NCBI RefSeq assembly: GCF_019139675.1
Contig: NZ_CP077077.1
Span: 868,001-932,000, forward strand
DNA length: 64,000 bases
Direction of reading: 5' to 3'
Origin: Pseudomonas maumuensis
Lineage (GTDB): Bacteria > Pseudomonadota > Gammaproteobacteria > Pseudomonadales > Pseudomonadaceae
Position 1 is the first letter of the stretch; every line of letters starts with the position of its first letter. The notes under the pieces are model-generated. The model was not told the DNA's origin, made no database searches, and saw only the letters and a program-made list of their open reading frames with translations. The position numbers were made by a program, and so were the translations under genes. This document shows positions 39,380 to 47,995 of this stretch, one piece after another.

Positions 39380-40591
39380 ATGGCCATCAGCAGCACCCCG
39401 ACTTCCAGCGCCAGCAGCCCGGCAAGCACGGCGACGCCGCTGGTGATGAGCATCATTGGTTTCTGCGCTCTGGCGCACTTGATCAACGACTTGATCCAGG
39501 CGGTGCTGCCGGCGATCTACCCGATGCTCAAGGCCAACTACGACCTGAGCTTCGCCCAGATCGGCCTGATCACCCTGACCTTCCAGATCACCGCTTCGTT
39601 GTTGCAGCCTTGGGTGGGGTTCTTCACCGACAAGCGGCCCATGCCGAACCTGTTGCCGCTGGGCACCCTGTGTACCCTGGTGGGCATCGTGATGCTGGCC
39701 TTCGTCGGCAGCTTCCCGATGATCCTGCTGGCCTCGGCACTGGTGGGCATCGGCTCCTCGACCTTCCACCCGGAGACCTCGCGCATTGCCCGGCTGGCTT
39801 CGGGCGGGCGCTTCGGCCTGGCCCAGTCGAGCTTCCAGGTCGGCGGTAACGCCGGCTCCGCCCTTGGCCCGTTGTTGGCGGCGGCAATCGTCATTCCCTT
39901 CGGCCAGACCCACGTGGCCTGGTTCGGTGTGGCCGGGCTGTTCTTCTTTGCCGTGACCCTGATGCTGCGCCGCTGGTACAAGGAACACCTGAACCAGGCC
40001 AAGGCACGCAAGGCAGTGCAGGCCACCCATGGCATCTCGCGCCAGCGGGTGATCATGGCCTTGGTGGTGCTGGGCCTGCTGGTGTTTTCCAAGTACTTCT
40101 ACATGGCCAGCTTCACCAGCTACTTCACCTTCTACCTGATCGAGAAGTTCCAGCTGTCGGTGGCCAGTTCACAGCTGCACCTGTTCCTGTTCCTCGGCGC
40201 GGTGGCGGCGGGCACCTTCTTTGGCGGGCCCATCGGTGACCGCATCGGGCGCAAGGCGGTGATCTGGTTCTCGATCCTCGGCGTGGCACCGTTCACCCTG
40301 GCGCTGCCCTATGCCGACCTGTTCTGGACCACCGTGCTCAGCGTGGTGATCGGCTTCGTCCTGGCTTCGGCGTTCTCGGCCATCGTGGTGTATGCCCAGG
40401 AGCTGGTGCCGGGCAATGTGGGGATGATCGCCGGGATCTTCTTCGGGCTGATGTTCGGGTTTGGCGGGATCGGCGCGGCGCTGCTGGGGTATGTGGCTGA
40501 CCTGCGTGGGATCGAGTATGTGTATGGGGTTTGCTCGTTCCTGCCGTTGTTTGGGTTGTTGGCGGTGTTTTTGCCGTCTACTGGCAAGTAA
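39380..40591 (+). CDS. Fsr-like MFS exporter (fosmidomycin-resistance family)
   Basis: 403 residues (E. coli Fsr 406), 12 predicted helices. Family blocks: LAHLINDLIQAVLPAIYPMLK, LQPWVGFFTDKRPMP, STFHPETSRIARLASGGRFG and GGPIGDRIGRKAVIW. Proton-driven efflux of fosmidomycin-like compounds or a physiological substrate. ATG 39380 (MAISSTP) has GGACGGATA upstream. Terminator at 40611. Confidence 0.9.
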   Translation: MAISSTPTSSASSPASTATPLVMSIIGFCALAHLINDLIQAVLPAIYPMLKANYDLSFAQIGLITLTFQITASLLQPWVGFFTDKRPMPNLLPLGTLCTLVGIVMLAFVGSFPMILLASALVGIGSSTFHPETSRIARLASGGRFGLAQSSFQVGGNAGSALGPLLAAAIVIPFGQTHVAWFGVAGLFFFAVTLMLRRWYKEHLNQAKARKAVQATHGISRQRVIMALVVLGLLVFSKYFYMASFTSYFTFYLIEKFQLSVASSQLHLFLFLGAVAAGTFFGGPIGDRIGRKAVIWFSILGVAPFTLALPYADLFWTTVLSVVIGFVLASAFSAIVVYAQELVPGNVGMIAGIFFGLMFGFGGIGAALLGYVADLRGIEYVYGVCSFLPLFGLLAVFLPSTGK

Positions 40592-40610
40592 TGACGGGTT
40601 TGGACTCAGA

Positions 40611-40642
40611 TAGGCCTCTCTGTGGAGAGGCCTAATGTTTTT
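40611..40642 (+). terminator. Terminator of the Fsr-like gene
   Basis: TAGGCCTCTC (40611-40620), TGTG loop, GAGAGGCCTA (40625-40634), then a T-rich stretch. Confidence 0.85.
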
Positions 40643-41433
40643 CAGATTTCACTTCTGATGTTGCTCAAGGTGTCTCGGGGCTGGCTGTCTTGTAATGCGT
40701 CAAGGCGTGTGATAGTTGCTGTAATTTTTTCTTTTAAAGGTGAGATCTTTTTTATTAAGTAATTGGAGTAGTTTGCATTATCTTTGGGCGTGTTGGATTT
40801 TGCCGCTATTTTAAGAAGTTCTAGTTTGCTTTCGCGGTTTTTTAGCTTTGCTTCCCGGTTGTCCAGTTTTTGGATGAGTTGCTTGTCTTTTTTTGTGATG
40901 CCTACATAATTTTCCCAGCCTGGGTAGTAATATAGCGTGCTGTGCTCGGCTATGGTTTTGCTCGCAACAGCATCATTGAATGATATTTTGGTAGTCTTCC
41001 CTATACTGAAGTCGTAGTTTTTAGGTGTTGGCCTAAGTATTCCTTTAGAGGGTTTCTCTGGTGAGTGGCCTGAGGAATCAAGTAAGTTTATGGGGTCTCC
41101 TAAGCAGTAGGCATAGCTGTTGATTCCACCATCGTCAAAAGGGCTGACACTGTCGGGAGAGCCGAACCGCATAATTGTGGAGTAGTATGCCCGATAGCCA
41201 TCGCCGAGTAAGTAGTAGCCTGATGGGGCACGAGCCTCGCCATTGAATCCCAACAGGGATAGCATTCGATTGCTGGCTTGATCATATCCAAATGCGCAAA
41301 AACTTAGTTGTTGGATACCCTGTGGTTTCTGTAGTAAAAGGGGTGTGCCTTGCACATCGGTTCCCAGTAGAGTTGTTTGTTCAGAGTTGTTTGGCATGGC
41401 GGCGGCCTGAAAGGGTTTATAAGGGCTTGACAT
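40642..41433 (-). CDS. Orphan RHS-core protein with unknown C-terminal region
   Basis: 263 residues from ATG 41433 (an ATG at 41535 would add 34). The core has MLSLLGFNGEARAPSGYYLLGDGYRAYY and MRFGSPDSVSPFDDGGINSYAYCLGDPINLLDSSGHS, the RHS repeat-associated core. About 125 residues follow: a helical Lys/Glu/Leu region (QKLDNREAKLKNRESKLELL) with no toxin motif I recognise. The gene is clearly AT-richer than its neighbours and has poor ribosome sites, signs of transfer. RHS cores normally cap a large cage; here the long N-terminal RHS-repeat portion is missing. It may be a stand-alone cargo or a displaced toxin tip. No adjacent immunity gene is evident. Confidence 0.75.
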   Translation of the reverse strand: MSSPYKPFQAAAMPNNSEQTTLLGTDVQGTPLLLQKPQGIQQLSFCAFGYDQASNRMLSLLGFNGEARAPSGYYLLGDGYRAYYSTIMRFGSPDSVSPFDDGGINSYAYCLGDPINLLDSSGHSPEKPSKGILRPTPKNYDFSIGKTTKISFNDAVASKTIAEHSTLYYYPGWENYVGITKKDKQLIQKLDNREAKLKNRESKLELLKIAAKSNTPKDNANYSNYLIKKISPLKEKITATITRLDALQDSQPRDTLSNIRSEI

Positions 41434-41535
41434 TGTGCTGTCTGGAGTGATTTGGCAACTGTCACAAATATCAGGTGACTGTTTCGATCTTGCGTAATGA
41501 TGGGTTTCAAACTGGCAGCTTCGCTGCTTGACCAT

Positions 41536-41897
41536 GGGCTTATGAGCCGCTGCGGTGATGATCAGATTGACGCCTCAGCGCTCCCTGGCCTAGAGTGCCG
41601 CCTCCTCAACTCCTGCGTAGCCGATGCAATGCGCCGTACCCGTAGTCTTCGCCCACACCGCCAGCCTGTCGCCCCGACAGCGCGCCGCGCGTGGCCGAGT
41701 GACACGGTGCTCAAGCGTCGACGCAGCGTCTTGTTCGCCTTCACCTTCTCGCCACACCTTGCCCTGAACTGATCCGCGCCCCTGCGTAGCGCGCCTTCCC
41801 GGCGTGACGGTGGGCGTCTGCGTTCGAACATCTTTCAGCGGATTTTCCAGTCGGCCAGGGCCAGAGCCCCTGCGCGCCGGCTTGCAAGGAGTGGTAC
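41536..41897. other. Gene-poor stretch before the MFS gene
   Basis: About 360 bases, GC-rich, separating the RHS gene from an MFS gene. A plus-strand open frame (41497-41772) is Arg/Pro/Ser-rich with no ribosome site and looks like spurious coding. AAGGAG before ATG 41898 serves the next gene. No promoter, RNA or repeat is clear. Confidence 0.4.
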
Positions 41898-43055
41898 ATG
41901 AACATGCGTTTGCTGGCGGGCCTGTTGTTCGCCGTGTCGGTGGTCGGTTTCAGCCTCGGGGCGAGCCTGCCGCTGGTGTCGTTGCGCCTGCACGAGGCGG
42001 GGGCGGGGACGCTGGAGATCGGCATCATCTCGGCGATCCCGGCGGCCGGCATGATGCTCTCGGCGTTCATGGTCGACGCCTGCTGCCGGCACCTGACCCG
42101 GCGCGTCATCTACTTGCTGAGCTTCAGCCTATGCACCTTGAGCATCGCCTTGCTTGAGTGGGCCTTCGACTCGATGCTGTGGCTGGCGCTGCTGCGCCTT
42201 GGGCTGGGCATCGGCATGGGCATCGCGATCATCCTCGGCGAGTCGTGGGTCAACGAACTGTGCCCGGAGCACAACCGCGGCAAGATCATGGCGCTGTATG
42301 CCACCAGCTTCACCGGCTTCCAGGTACTCGGCCCGGCGCTGCTCGCATTGCTGGGCGCCAACAGCCCATGGCTGACCGGCGTGGTCACCTTCTGCTATGG
42401 CCTGGCCTTGCTGTGCATCCTGTTCACCGTGCCCAACGATCATGTCGAGCATGAGGAAGACGCCAAGAGCTTCGGCCTGGCCGGTTTCTTCCGTGTCGCC
42501 CCGGCCTTGTGCGTGGCGGTGCTGTTCTTCTCGTTCTTCGATGCCGTGGTGCTGTCGCTGCTGCCGGTATACGCCACCAGCCATGGTTTCGCCGTGGGCG
42601 TGGCGGCGCTGATGGTGACCGTGGTGTTCGCCGGCGACATGCTCTTCCAGCTGCCGTTGGGCTGGCTCGCCGACCGGGTCGAGCGCACCGGGCTGCACCT
42701 GGTATGCGGGTTGGTGGCAATGATGATCGGCATCGCCTTGCCCTGGCTGCTGCAGATGACCTGGCTGCTATGGCCGCTGCTGGTGGTGCTCGGCGCGGTG
42801 GCGGGGGGCATCTATACCTTGGCGCTGGTACTGATCGGGCAGCGCTTCAAAGGCCAGGACCTGGTCACGGCGAACGCCAGCGTCGGCTTGCTGTGGGGCG
42901 TCGGCAGCCTGGTCGGGCCGCTGGTCAGCGGCGCGGCGATGGACGTGGCGCCCCATGGCCTGCCCATGGCGCTGGCGCTGATGGCGGGGCTGTTCGTGTG
43001 CTTCGCCCGCCAGGCCTATCGCCGGGCAGGCAAGCTTCAGGCTGTAGCGGACTGA
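41898..43055 (+). CDS. MFS transporter near siderophore receptor
   Basis: 385 residues, about 12 helices (MNMRLLAGLLFAVSVVGFSLG; ILGESWVNELCPEHNRGKIMALY; FQLPLGWLADRVERTGL). AAGGAG lies 8 bases before ATG. It converges on the TonB-dependent receptor with 22 bases between stops. Placement suggests export or import of a siderophore or related compound, but there is no substrate-specific motif. Confidence 0.85.
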   Translation: MNMRLLAGLLFAVSVVGFSLGASLPLVSLRLHEAGAGTLEIGIISAIPAAGMMLSAFMVDACCRHLTRRVIYLLSFSLCTLSIALLEWAFDSMLWLALLRLGLGIGMGIAIILGESWVNELCPEHNRGKIMALYATSFTGFQVLGPALLALLGANSPWLTGVVTFCYGLALLCILFTVPNDHVEHEEDAKSFGLAGFFRVAPALCVAVLFFSFFDAVVLSLLPVYATSHGFAVGVAALMVTVVFAGDMLFQLPLGWLADRVERTGLHLVCGLVAMMIGIALPWLLQMTWLLWPLLVVLGAVAGGIYTLALVLIGQRFKGQDLVTANASVGLLWGVGSLVGPLVSGAAMDVAPHGLPMALALMAGLFVCFARQAYRRAGKLQAVAD

Positions 43056-43077
43056 CCCCCAGCCATCGAACGGCAGG

Positions 43078-45552
43078 TCAGAACGATCCGCGCAAGGTCA
43101 CCGACACATTGCGCGGATCGCCCCAGTAGTACCCGGTCGGCGTCGGCGCCACCTGGCGGTAGTACTTCTTGTCGAACAGGTTGTTGGCGTTCAACTGCAA
43201 CGAATAGTTGTCGTTGAAGCGGTAGTTCACCATCGCGTTGTACACCGCATACCCCGACTGCGAAGCTTCGGCTGTGCCGCTGCGGTTGTAGATGGCGCTC
43301 TGCGCCTGCACGCCGCCGCCCACGGTCCAGGCCTGCAGCTCGCCCGGCAGGCGATAGCTGGTGAACAGGCGCAGCATGCGCTTGGGGTCGGTGGTGCGGA
43401 TCGGGTTGCCGTTGTTGCCGGTGGTGTCCTTGAGGTATTCGGTGGTGTTGTAGGTGTAGCCGCCGGTCACGTTCCAGCCCGGCAGCACTTCGCCGGAAAT
43501 CTCCAGCTCGAAGCCCTGGCTGCGGTTCTTGCCCGCGGCGACCTTGCAATAGCCGCTGGTGTAGTTGGGCAGGCACGGGTTCGGCCCGCTGAGGTCGTCC
43601 AGTGCGTTGCCGACCTGGTAGATGCGGAAGAACGCCAGCGAGGTGTTCAGCCGGCCCTCGTAGAACTCGCCCTTGATCCCGGTCTCGTAGGCTTCGCCGG
43701 TGACCGGCTCGAGCACGGAGCCGGCGGCATCGGTGTTGGTCTGCGGGTTGAAGATCTCGGTGTAGCTGGCGTAGGTGCTGAAGTTGTCGTTGAGGTCGTA
43801 GATCAGCGCGGCGTAGGGCACGATCTCGTTGTCGACGCTGAACTTGCCGTTGGCCTTGGTGTTGTTTTCCTGCTCGTAGTCGTACCAGTTGGCGCGGGCG
43901 CCGATGATCGCGGTGAGCGGATCGGCCAGGGAGATGCGCCAAGTGGCGTAGGCGCCTTCCTGGGTGGTGCGGGTGCGCACCGGGTGGGCGGTGATGTTGA
44001 TGCTCGGGTTGGCCAGACTTGTCTTCGGGTCCCAGGTGCGGATGTCGAACACGCCCGATTGCACATTGTTGGTGGCCGAGGCGTAGGAGTCGTTGCGGAT
44101 GCGCTCGACGCCCAGCATCAGCTCGTGGCTGCGGCCCAGCAGGTCGAACGGGCCGTTGAGGGTGGCGCTGAGGTTGTTCTGCAGGCTCTCGCCGCCATCG
44201 CCTTCGGTTACCTGGTAGCTCATCAGGTAAGGGTTGCGGGTCGGGTTGGCGGTGCCGGTGGCACGGCTGAAGTAGGTCTGCTTGAAGCCGTTGTCATCCA
44301 GCTCGAAGTGGGTGCGCTGGGCCATCAGCTTGAGCGTCCAGTCGTTGTCGAAACGATGCTCGAGCTCGGCGAAGGTCTGCAGGTTGCTGCGGTTCCAGCG
44401 GTTCCAGTCGGCGCCCAGGTAGGTGCTGCGGCCGAACGGCAGTGGCGAGCCGTCGTAGTCGGCCGGCAGGTTGCCCCAGGCGCCGGTGGCGTCGAGCTGG
44501 GTCCACTCGAGGCCAGTGGTCAGGGTGGTGCTGTCGTCGAGATCGAAGGCCATGACCCCGTACAGCACATCCTTGCGCTCCTGGCGCGATTGCTGGAAGT
44601 GGTCCTTCTCGTCATGCACCGCGATCACCCGGCCACGCACGTTGCCAGTCTCGGTCAAGGGGCCGGAAAGGTCGGCGACGTAGCGCTGGGCATCCCAGGT
44701 GCCGAGGGTGACGCTGCCTTCGCCCTGAAATTCATAGGTGGGGCGCTTGCGCACCAGGTTGACGGTGCCGGAGGGGTTGCCGGCGCCGCGCAGCATGCCG
44801 GTGGCGCCGCGCAGGATCTCGGCGCGGTCGAGGATCGCCGAATCGCTCTGGATGAACGAACCACCGCCGCTGCTCTGCACCACGGTGGCGCCGTCGTACT
44901 GGATGGCGTCGATCTGGTAGCCGCGCGAGTAGTACTGCACCCGCTCACTGTCGGTCAGGTTGACCACCACGCCTGGGGTCTGCTCGAGCAGGTTGGTGAG
45001 GTTGGTGATGTTCTGGTCGTCGATGCGCTGGCGGGTGACCACGGTCACCGATTGCGGCGTGTGGCGGATGCTCTGTGGCGTCTTGCCGATGGTGACCGCC
45101 CCGGTGGTGTAGGAGCCGCTGTGCTCGGTGGTCTCGCCCAGGCGGTTGCTGGAGATGCTGGTGGCGCCCAGTTGCAGGGCATCGCCCACCTCCAGGGCGG
45201 GTATCAGCAGGAAGCTCTTTTCGCTTTCCTGCTGGACCTGCACATCGCTGCCCTGCAGCAGGATCTGCAACGCCTGCGCACTGTCATGGCGGCCCTGCAC
45301 GCCTTGAGTGGTCTTGCCCTGCAGGCTGCCGGCGTCGTACGACAGGTTCAGCCCGCCCTGGCGCGCCAGCTGGTCCAGCGCGGCGGCCAACGGGCCGGCG
45401 GGGATGTTCCAGTCGCGCTGCTGGCTCTGGCTGGCGGGCGCGGCGACGGCGACTGGCGGCAGCACGCCTGCGCAGGCCATGCCCAGGCCGAGGGCGGCAG
45501 CGTGGATGGCATGGCGCAGGGTGGCGTTGCGAGGGGAACACGGGCGAATCAT
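43078..45552 (-). CDS. TonB-dependent siderophore receptor with STN signalling domain
   Basis: 824 residues. Signal peptide, then STN domain (PAGPLAAALDQLARQGGLNLSYDAGSLQG), then plug (QSVTVVTRQRIDDQNITNLTNLLEQTPGVVV) and a 22-strand barrel ending in Phe (VSVTLRGSF). The STN domain signals through FecR, whose gene and fecI lie 96 bases upstream on the same strand. The likely role is uptake of a ferric siderophore; FpvA/FhuE-like by pattern. An AATGAG/CTCATT inverted pair lies at 45614-45632 in the upstream gap. Confidence 0.93.
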   Translation of the reverse strand: MIRPCSPRNATLRHAIHAAALGLGMACAGVLPPVAVAAPASQSQQRDWNIPAGPLAAALDQLARQGGLNLSYDAGSLQGKTTQGVQGRHDSAQALQILLQGSDVQVQQESEKSFLLIPALEVGDALQLGATSISSNRLGETTEHSGSYTTGAVTIGKTPQSIRHTPQSVTVVTRQRIDDQNITNLTNLLEQTPGVVVNLTDSERVQYYSRGYQIDAIQYDGATVVQSSGGGSFIQSDSAILDRAEILRGATGMLRGAGNPSGTVNLVRKRPTYEFQGEGSVTLGTWDAQRYVADLSGPLTETGNVRGRVIAVHDEKDHFQQSRQERKDVLYGVMAFDLDDSTTLTTGLEWTQLDATGAWGNLPADYDGSPLPFGRSTYLGADWNRWNRSNLQTFAELEHRFDNDWTLKLMAQRTHFELDDNGFKQTYFSRATGTANPTRNPYLMSYQVTEGDGGESLQNNLSATLNGPFDLLGRSHELMLGVERIRNDSYASATNNVQSGVFDIRTWDPKTSLANPSINITAHPVRTRTTQEGAYATWRISLADPLTAIIGARANWYDYEQENNTKANGKFSVDNEIVPYAALIYDLNDNFSTYASYTEIFNPQTNTDAAGSVLEPVTGEAYETGIKGEFYEGRLNTSLAFFRIYQVGNALDDLSGPNPCLPNYTSGYCKVAAGKNRSQGFELEISGEVLPGWNVTGGYTYNTTEYLKDTTGNNGNPIRTTDPKRMLRLFTSYRLPGELQAWTVGGGVQAQSAIYNRSGTAEASQSGYAVYNAMVNYRFNDNYSLQLNANNLFDKKYYRQVAPTPTGYYWGDPRNVSVTLRGSF

Positions 45553-45648
45553 GAAGCGCTCCTGAAGGTTGTCAGACCACTGTTCGGGCTTGTTTTCCTT
45601 CAGGCCGGACGAGAATGAGATTCCACCTCATTTATTTTCATTAGTTGT

Positions 45649-46605
45649 TCAGGCGGCGCCGATGCTCACCCAATAGCGTGTGCGGTAGTCGATGCGCACT
45701 GGCAGGCTGCGGGCGACCAGGAGCAGGACCTGATCGGTGTCGGCCAGCTGGTAGGTGCCGGAAACCTTCAGCCCGGCCACCTCCGGCGCGCAGCGCAATA
45801 CGCCGGGGCGGTAGCGCGATAGCTCGTCGATGAACTCGCCGAGGGGCATCTGCTGCACGCTGAGCACGCCGTCGGTCCAGCCCCAGGGGTCGCCATGCAA
45901 GGTGGCGGGTTGGTATTCGCCCTGGGCGAACACTTGCAGCACCTCGCCAGGCTTGACTGAATGTGCGGCGCTGGAAGCGGGGAACAACGTCACCTCGCCC
46001 CGGCGCACGGCCACCAGCAGGCCCTGGGCATTTTCGCGCAACAACAGCTGGCCGCCCTGGGTGCCCAGAGCGCCGACCGGGGTGTCGATGCTGAATGGGC
46101 GGTTGTCGTTGGCGTTGCTGTCTAGGCTGATTTCGCCGCGCAGCAGGGTCAGGCGGCGTTGGTCGGCGCTGTAGCGCAGGTCGATGGCACTGGCGGTGTT
46201 CAGGCGGATCAGGCTGCCGTCGCTGCCGAGCAGTTCACGGCGCTCGCCGGTGGCGGTGCGGCTGTCGGCCATCCAGGCCGACAGGCCCAGCGGTTCGCGC
46301 GCCGCCCAGCCAGCGGCGCCACCCAGGGCCAATACCGACAGCAGCTTGAGATGGTCGCGCCGGCTCATGCGTCGGCGCTCGGTACCGGCGAGGGTCTGCC
46401 GACTCAACTCGGCGGGCAGGCTGGCCAGTTCGTCACCGAGGCTGCTGACCCGCTGCCACGCCTGGGCATGCTGCGGGTGGCTGGCCAGCCAGCGCTGGAA
46501 CTGCTGTTCGGTGCGTGGGCCGGGGCTGTCGTAGCGCAGTTTGACCAGCCATTCGATGGCCTGGTCGACCTGGGCCTGGGTCGGTATCTGGTCAGGCGTC
46601 GGCAT
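45649..46605 (-). CDS. FecR-family anti-sigma factor with Tat-like motif
   Basis: 318 residues. DUF4880 N-domain (DQAIEWLVKLRYDSPGPRTEQQFQRWLASHPQHAQAW), twin-arginine segment MSRRDHLKLLSVLALGGAAGW (81-100), periplasmic FecR domain and C-terminal segment (MPLGEFIDELSRYRPGVLRC). The RR pair before the membrane segment fits Tat-dependent insertion reported for FecR. ATG 46605 overlaps the fecI 3' end by 14 bases. It pairs with the receptor downstream. Confidence 0.92.
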   Translation of the reverse strand: MPTPDQIPTQAQVDQAIEWLVKLRYDSPGPRTEQQFQRWLASHPQHAQAWQRVSSLGDELASLPAELSRQTLAGTERRRMSRRDHLKLLSVLALGGAAGWAAREPLGLSAWMADSRTATGERRELLGSDGSLIRLNTASAIDLRYSADQRRLTLLRGEISLDSNANDNRPFSIDTPVGALGTQGGQLLLRENAQGLLVAVRRGEVTLFPASSAAHSVKPGEVLQVFAQGEYQPATLHGDPWGWTDGVLSVQQMPLGEFIDELSRYRPGVLRCAPEVAGLKVSGTYQLADTDQVLLLVARSLPVRIDYRTRYWVSIGAA

Positions 46606-47107
46606 AGCGCATCCGGTAGCAGACGCCCAGGGCCTTGGCCAGGTCGCGTTCCACGGTGGCCCGGGAAACATCCAGGCGCTGGGCGATCTGTGCCAGGATG
46701 AGGCCGTCGAGCTGGGCCAGCAGGAAGGCCTGGCGGGCCCGTGGCTTGAGGCGTTGCAGGGCAAGGTCGAGGCGCTCGAGGGTGTCGAGGATCAACAGGC
46801 GTTGCTCCTCGCTGGGTGCCTCTTGTTCCGGCAGGTTGGCCAGGCTTTCCAGGTAGGCTTTTTCCAGGGCGCGACGGCGGAACTGGTCGATCATCAGGCC
46901 ACGGGCGATGCTGCTCAGGTAGGCGCGTGGCTCTTTGAGCGGCGAGGCCTGGCGCGCCTTGAGCAGGCGCACGAAAGTGTCCTGGGCCAGGTCGGCGGCG
47001 TTCTCCCTGCAACCCACCCGGGCGCCGAGCCAGCCGCGCAGCCAGCGGTGATGGGCCTGATAGAGCAGATCGACCTCGGCCGGTTTCAGCGTGTCTTCGA
47101 TCTGCAT
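46592..47107 (-). CDS. FecI-like ECF sigma factor (iron starvation type)
   Basis: 171 residues. Region 2 (ENAADLAQDTFVRLLKARQASPLKEPRAYLSSIARGLMIDQFRRR) and region 4 (LERLDLALQRLKPRARQAFLL, LILAQIAQRLDVSRATVERDLAKAL) are typical of FecI. It directs transcription of the receptor gene on signal from its FecR. Fur-like site at 47139-47153, 32 bases upstream. Confidence 0.93.
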   Translation of the reverse strand: MQIEDTLKPAEVDLLYQAHHRWLRGWLGARVGCRENAADLAQDTFVRLLKARQASPLKEPRAYLSSIARGLMIDQFRRRALEKAYLESLANLPEQEAPSEEQRLLILDTLERLDLALQRLKPRARQAFLLAQLDGLILAQIAQRLDVSRATVERDLAKALGVCYRMRYADA

Positions 47108-47138
47108 CGTCTGGAGAGCCTGCCCGGATAATGTGATT

Positions 47139-47153
47139 GTTAATAGTTCTCAA
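47139..47153 (-). promoter_or_regulatory. Fur-box-like element upstream of fecI
   Basis: TTGAGAACTATTAAC on the minus strand (as GTTAATAGTTCTCAA on plus), 13/15 identical to the core at 39265-39279. It lies 32 bases before the fecI ATG. Confidence 0.5.
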
Positions 47154-47259
47154 TTCTATGCGCGGCGCCACGGGCGGATCAATGGTATGCCAACGATTCG
47201 ATGGGCAAGATTGAGCGTTTCACCGATGAACGGTTGGATTAGGCTGAGAGATTGTGCCC

Positions 47260-47901
47260 ATGGGAACGCCAACGATGATTCTTGCAGACCTTTCCCCGCA
47301 GGCCTTTGCCGATGCCTCTGCCTGGCTGGCCGGGCAGGATGCGGACTGGGCGCGGCATATTGCCGCCGTGGGGCCCTGCCTGCATCGGGCCACCCCCGGG
47401 CGCGAGCCGTACGAAGCGCTGGTGCGGGCCATCGCCTACCAGCAGTTGCATGCGCGGGCGGCCGAGGCGATCCTCGGGCGACTGCTGGCGTTGTTCCCGG
47501 ATGGAGCGTTTCCCTCGCCCAGACAGTTGCTGGCGGTGACGCCGGAGGCGATGCGCGCCTGTGGGCTATCCGCGAGCAAGATCGCCACGGTCCACGGGAT
47601 CGCCCAGGCGCGTGTGGAGGGTGTGGTGCCCAGCCGGGAAGAGGCGCTGCATATGTCGGATGCTGCACTGGTCGAGCGTCTGGTGGCGTTGCGCGGAGTG
47701 GGGCGTTGGACGGTGGAGATGCTGCTGATCTATAGCCTGGAGCGATCGGATATCCTGCCGGTGGACGACTTCGGCGTGCGCGAGGGGTATCGGAGCATGA
47801 AGGGCCTGGACAAGGCGCCGACGCCCGCGCAGATGCGGGTTTTGGGCGGGGCGTGGAGCCCGTACCGTACCGTGGCGGCCTGGTACCTGTGGCGGGCTTG
47901 A
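47260..47901 (+). CDS. AlkA-like DNA-3-methyladenine glycosylase (HhH-GPD)
   Basis: 213 residues from ATG 47260 (ATG 47275 with GGGAA upstream is possible). Hairpin ALRGVGRWTVEMLLIYSLERSD and the catalytic Asp in LPVDDFGVREGYRSM fit the HhH-GPD superfamily. AlkA-type glycosylases remove alkylated purines. The following gene is ada, so this is an alkylation-repair pair. Confidence 0.85.
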   Translation: MGTPTMILADLSPQAFADASAWLAGQDADWARHIAAVGPCLHRATPGREPYEALVRAIAYQQLHARAAEAILGRLLALFPDGAFPSPRQLLAVTPEAMRACGLSASKIATVHGIAQARVEGVVPSREEALHMSDAALVERLVALRGVGRWTVEMLLIYSLERSDILPVDDFGVREGYRSMKGLDKAPTPAQMRVLGGAWSPYRTVAAWYLWRA

Positions 47902-47995
47902 CCCGTGATTGGCCCGTTGAAGATAACGCAAGATTCGGAGTGTTCACTTTCGGCTAACCCGCCAAGCTCAGCGCATCGAACCAAGGAGAGGCGCC

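Noticed and set aside
41497..41772. 91-residue frame in the gap before the MFS gene
   Set aside because: Arg/Pro/Ser-rich, no ribosome site, partly antisense to the RHS gene start. No family pattern.
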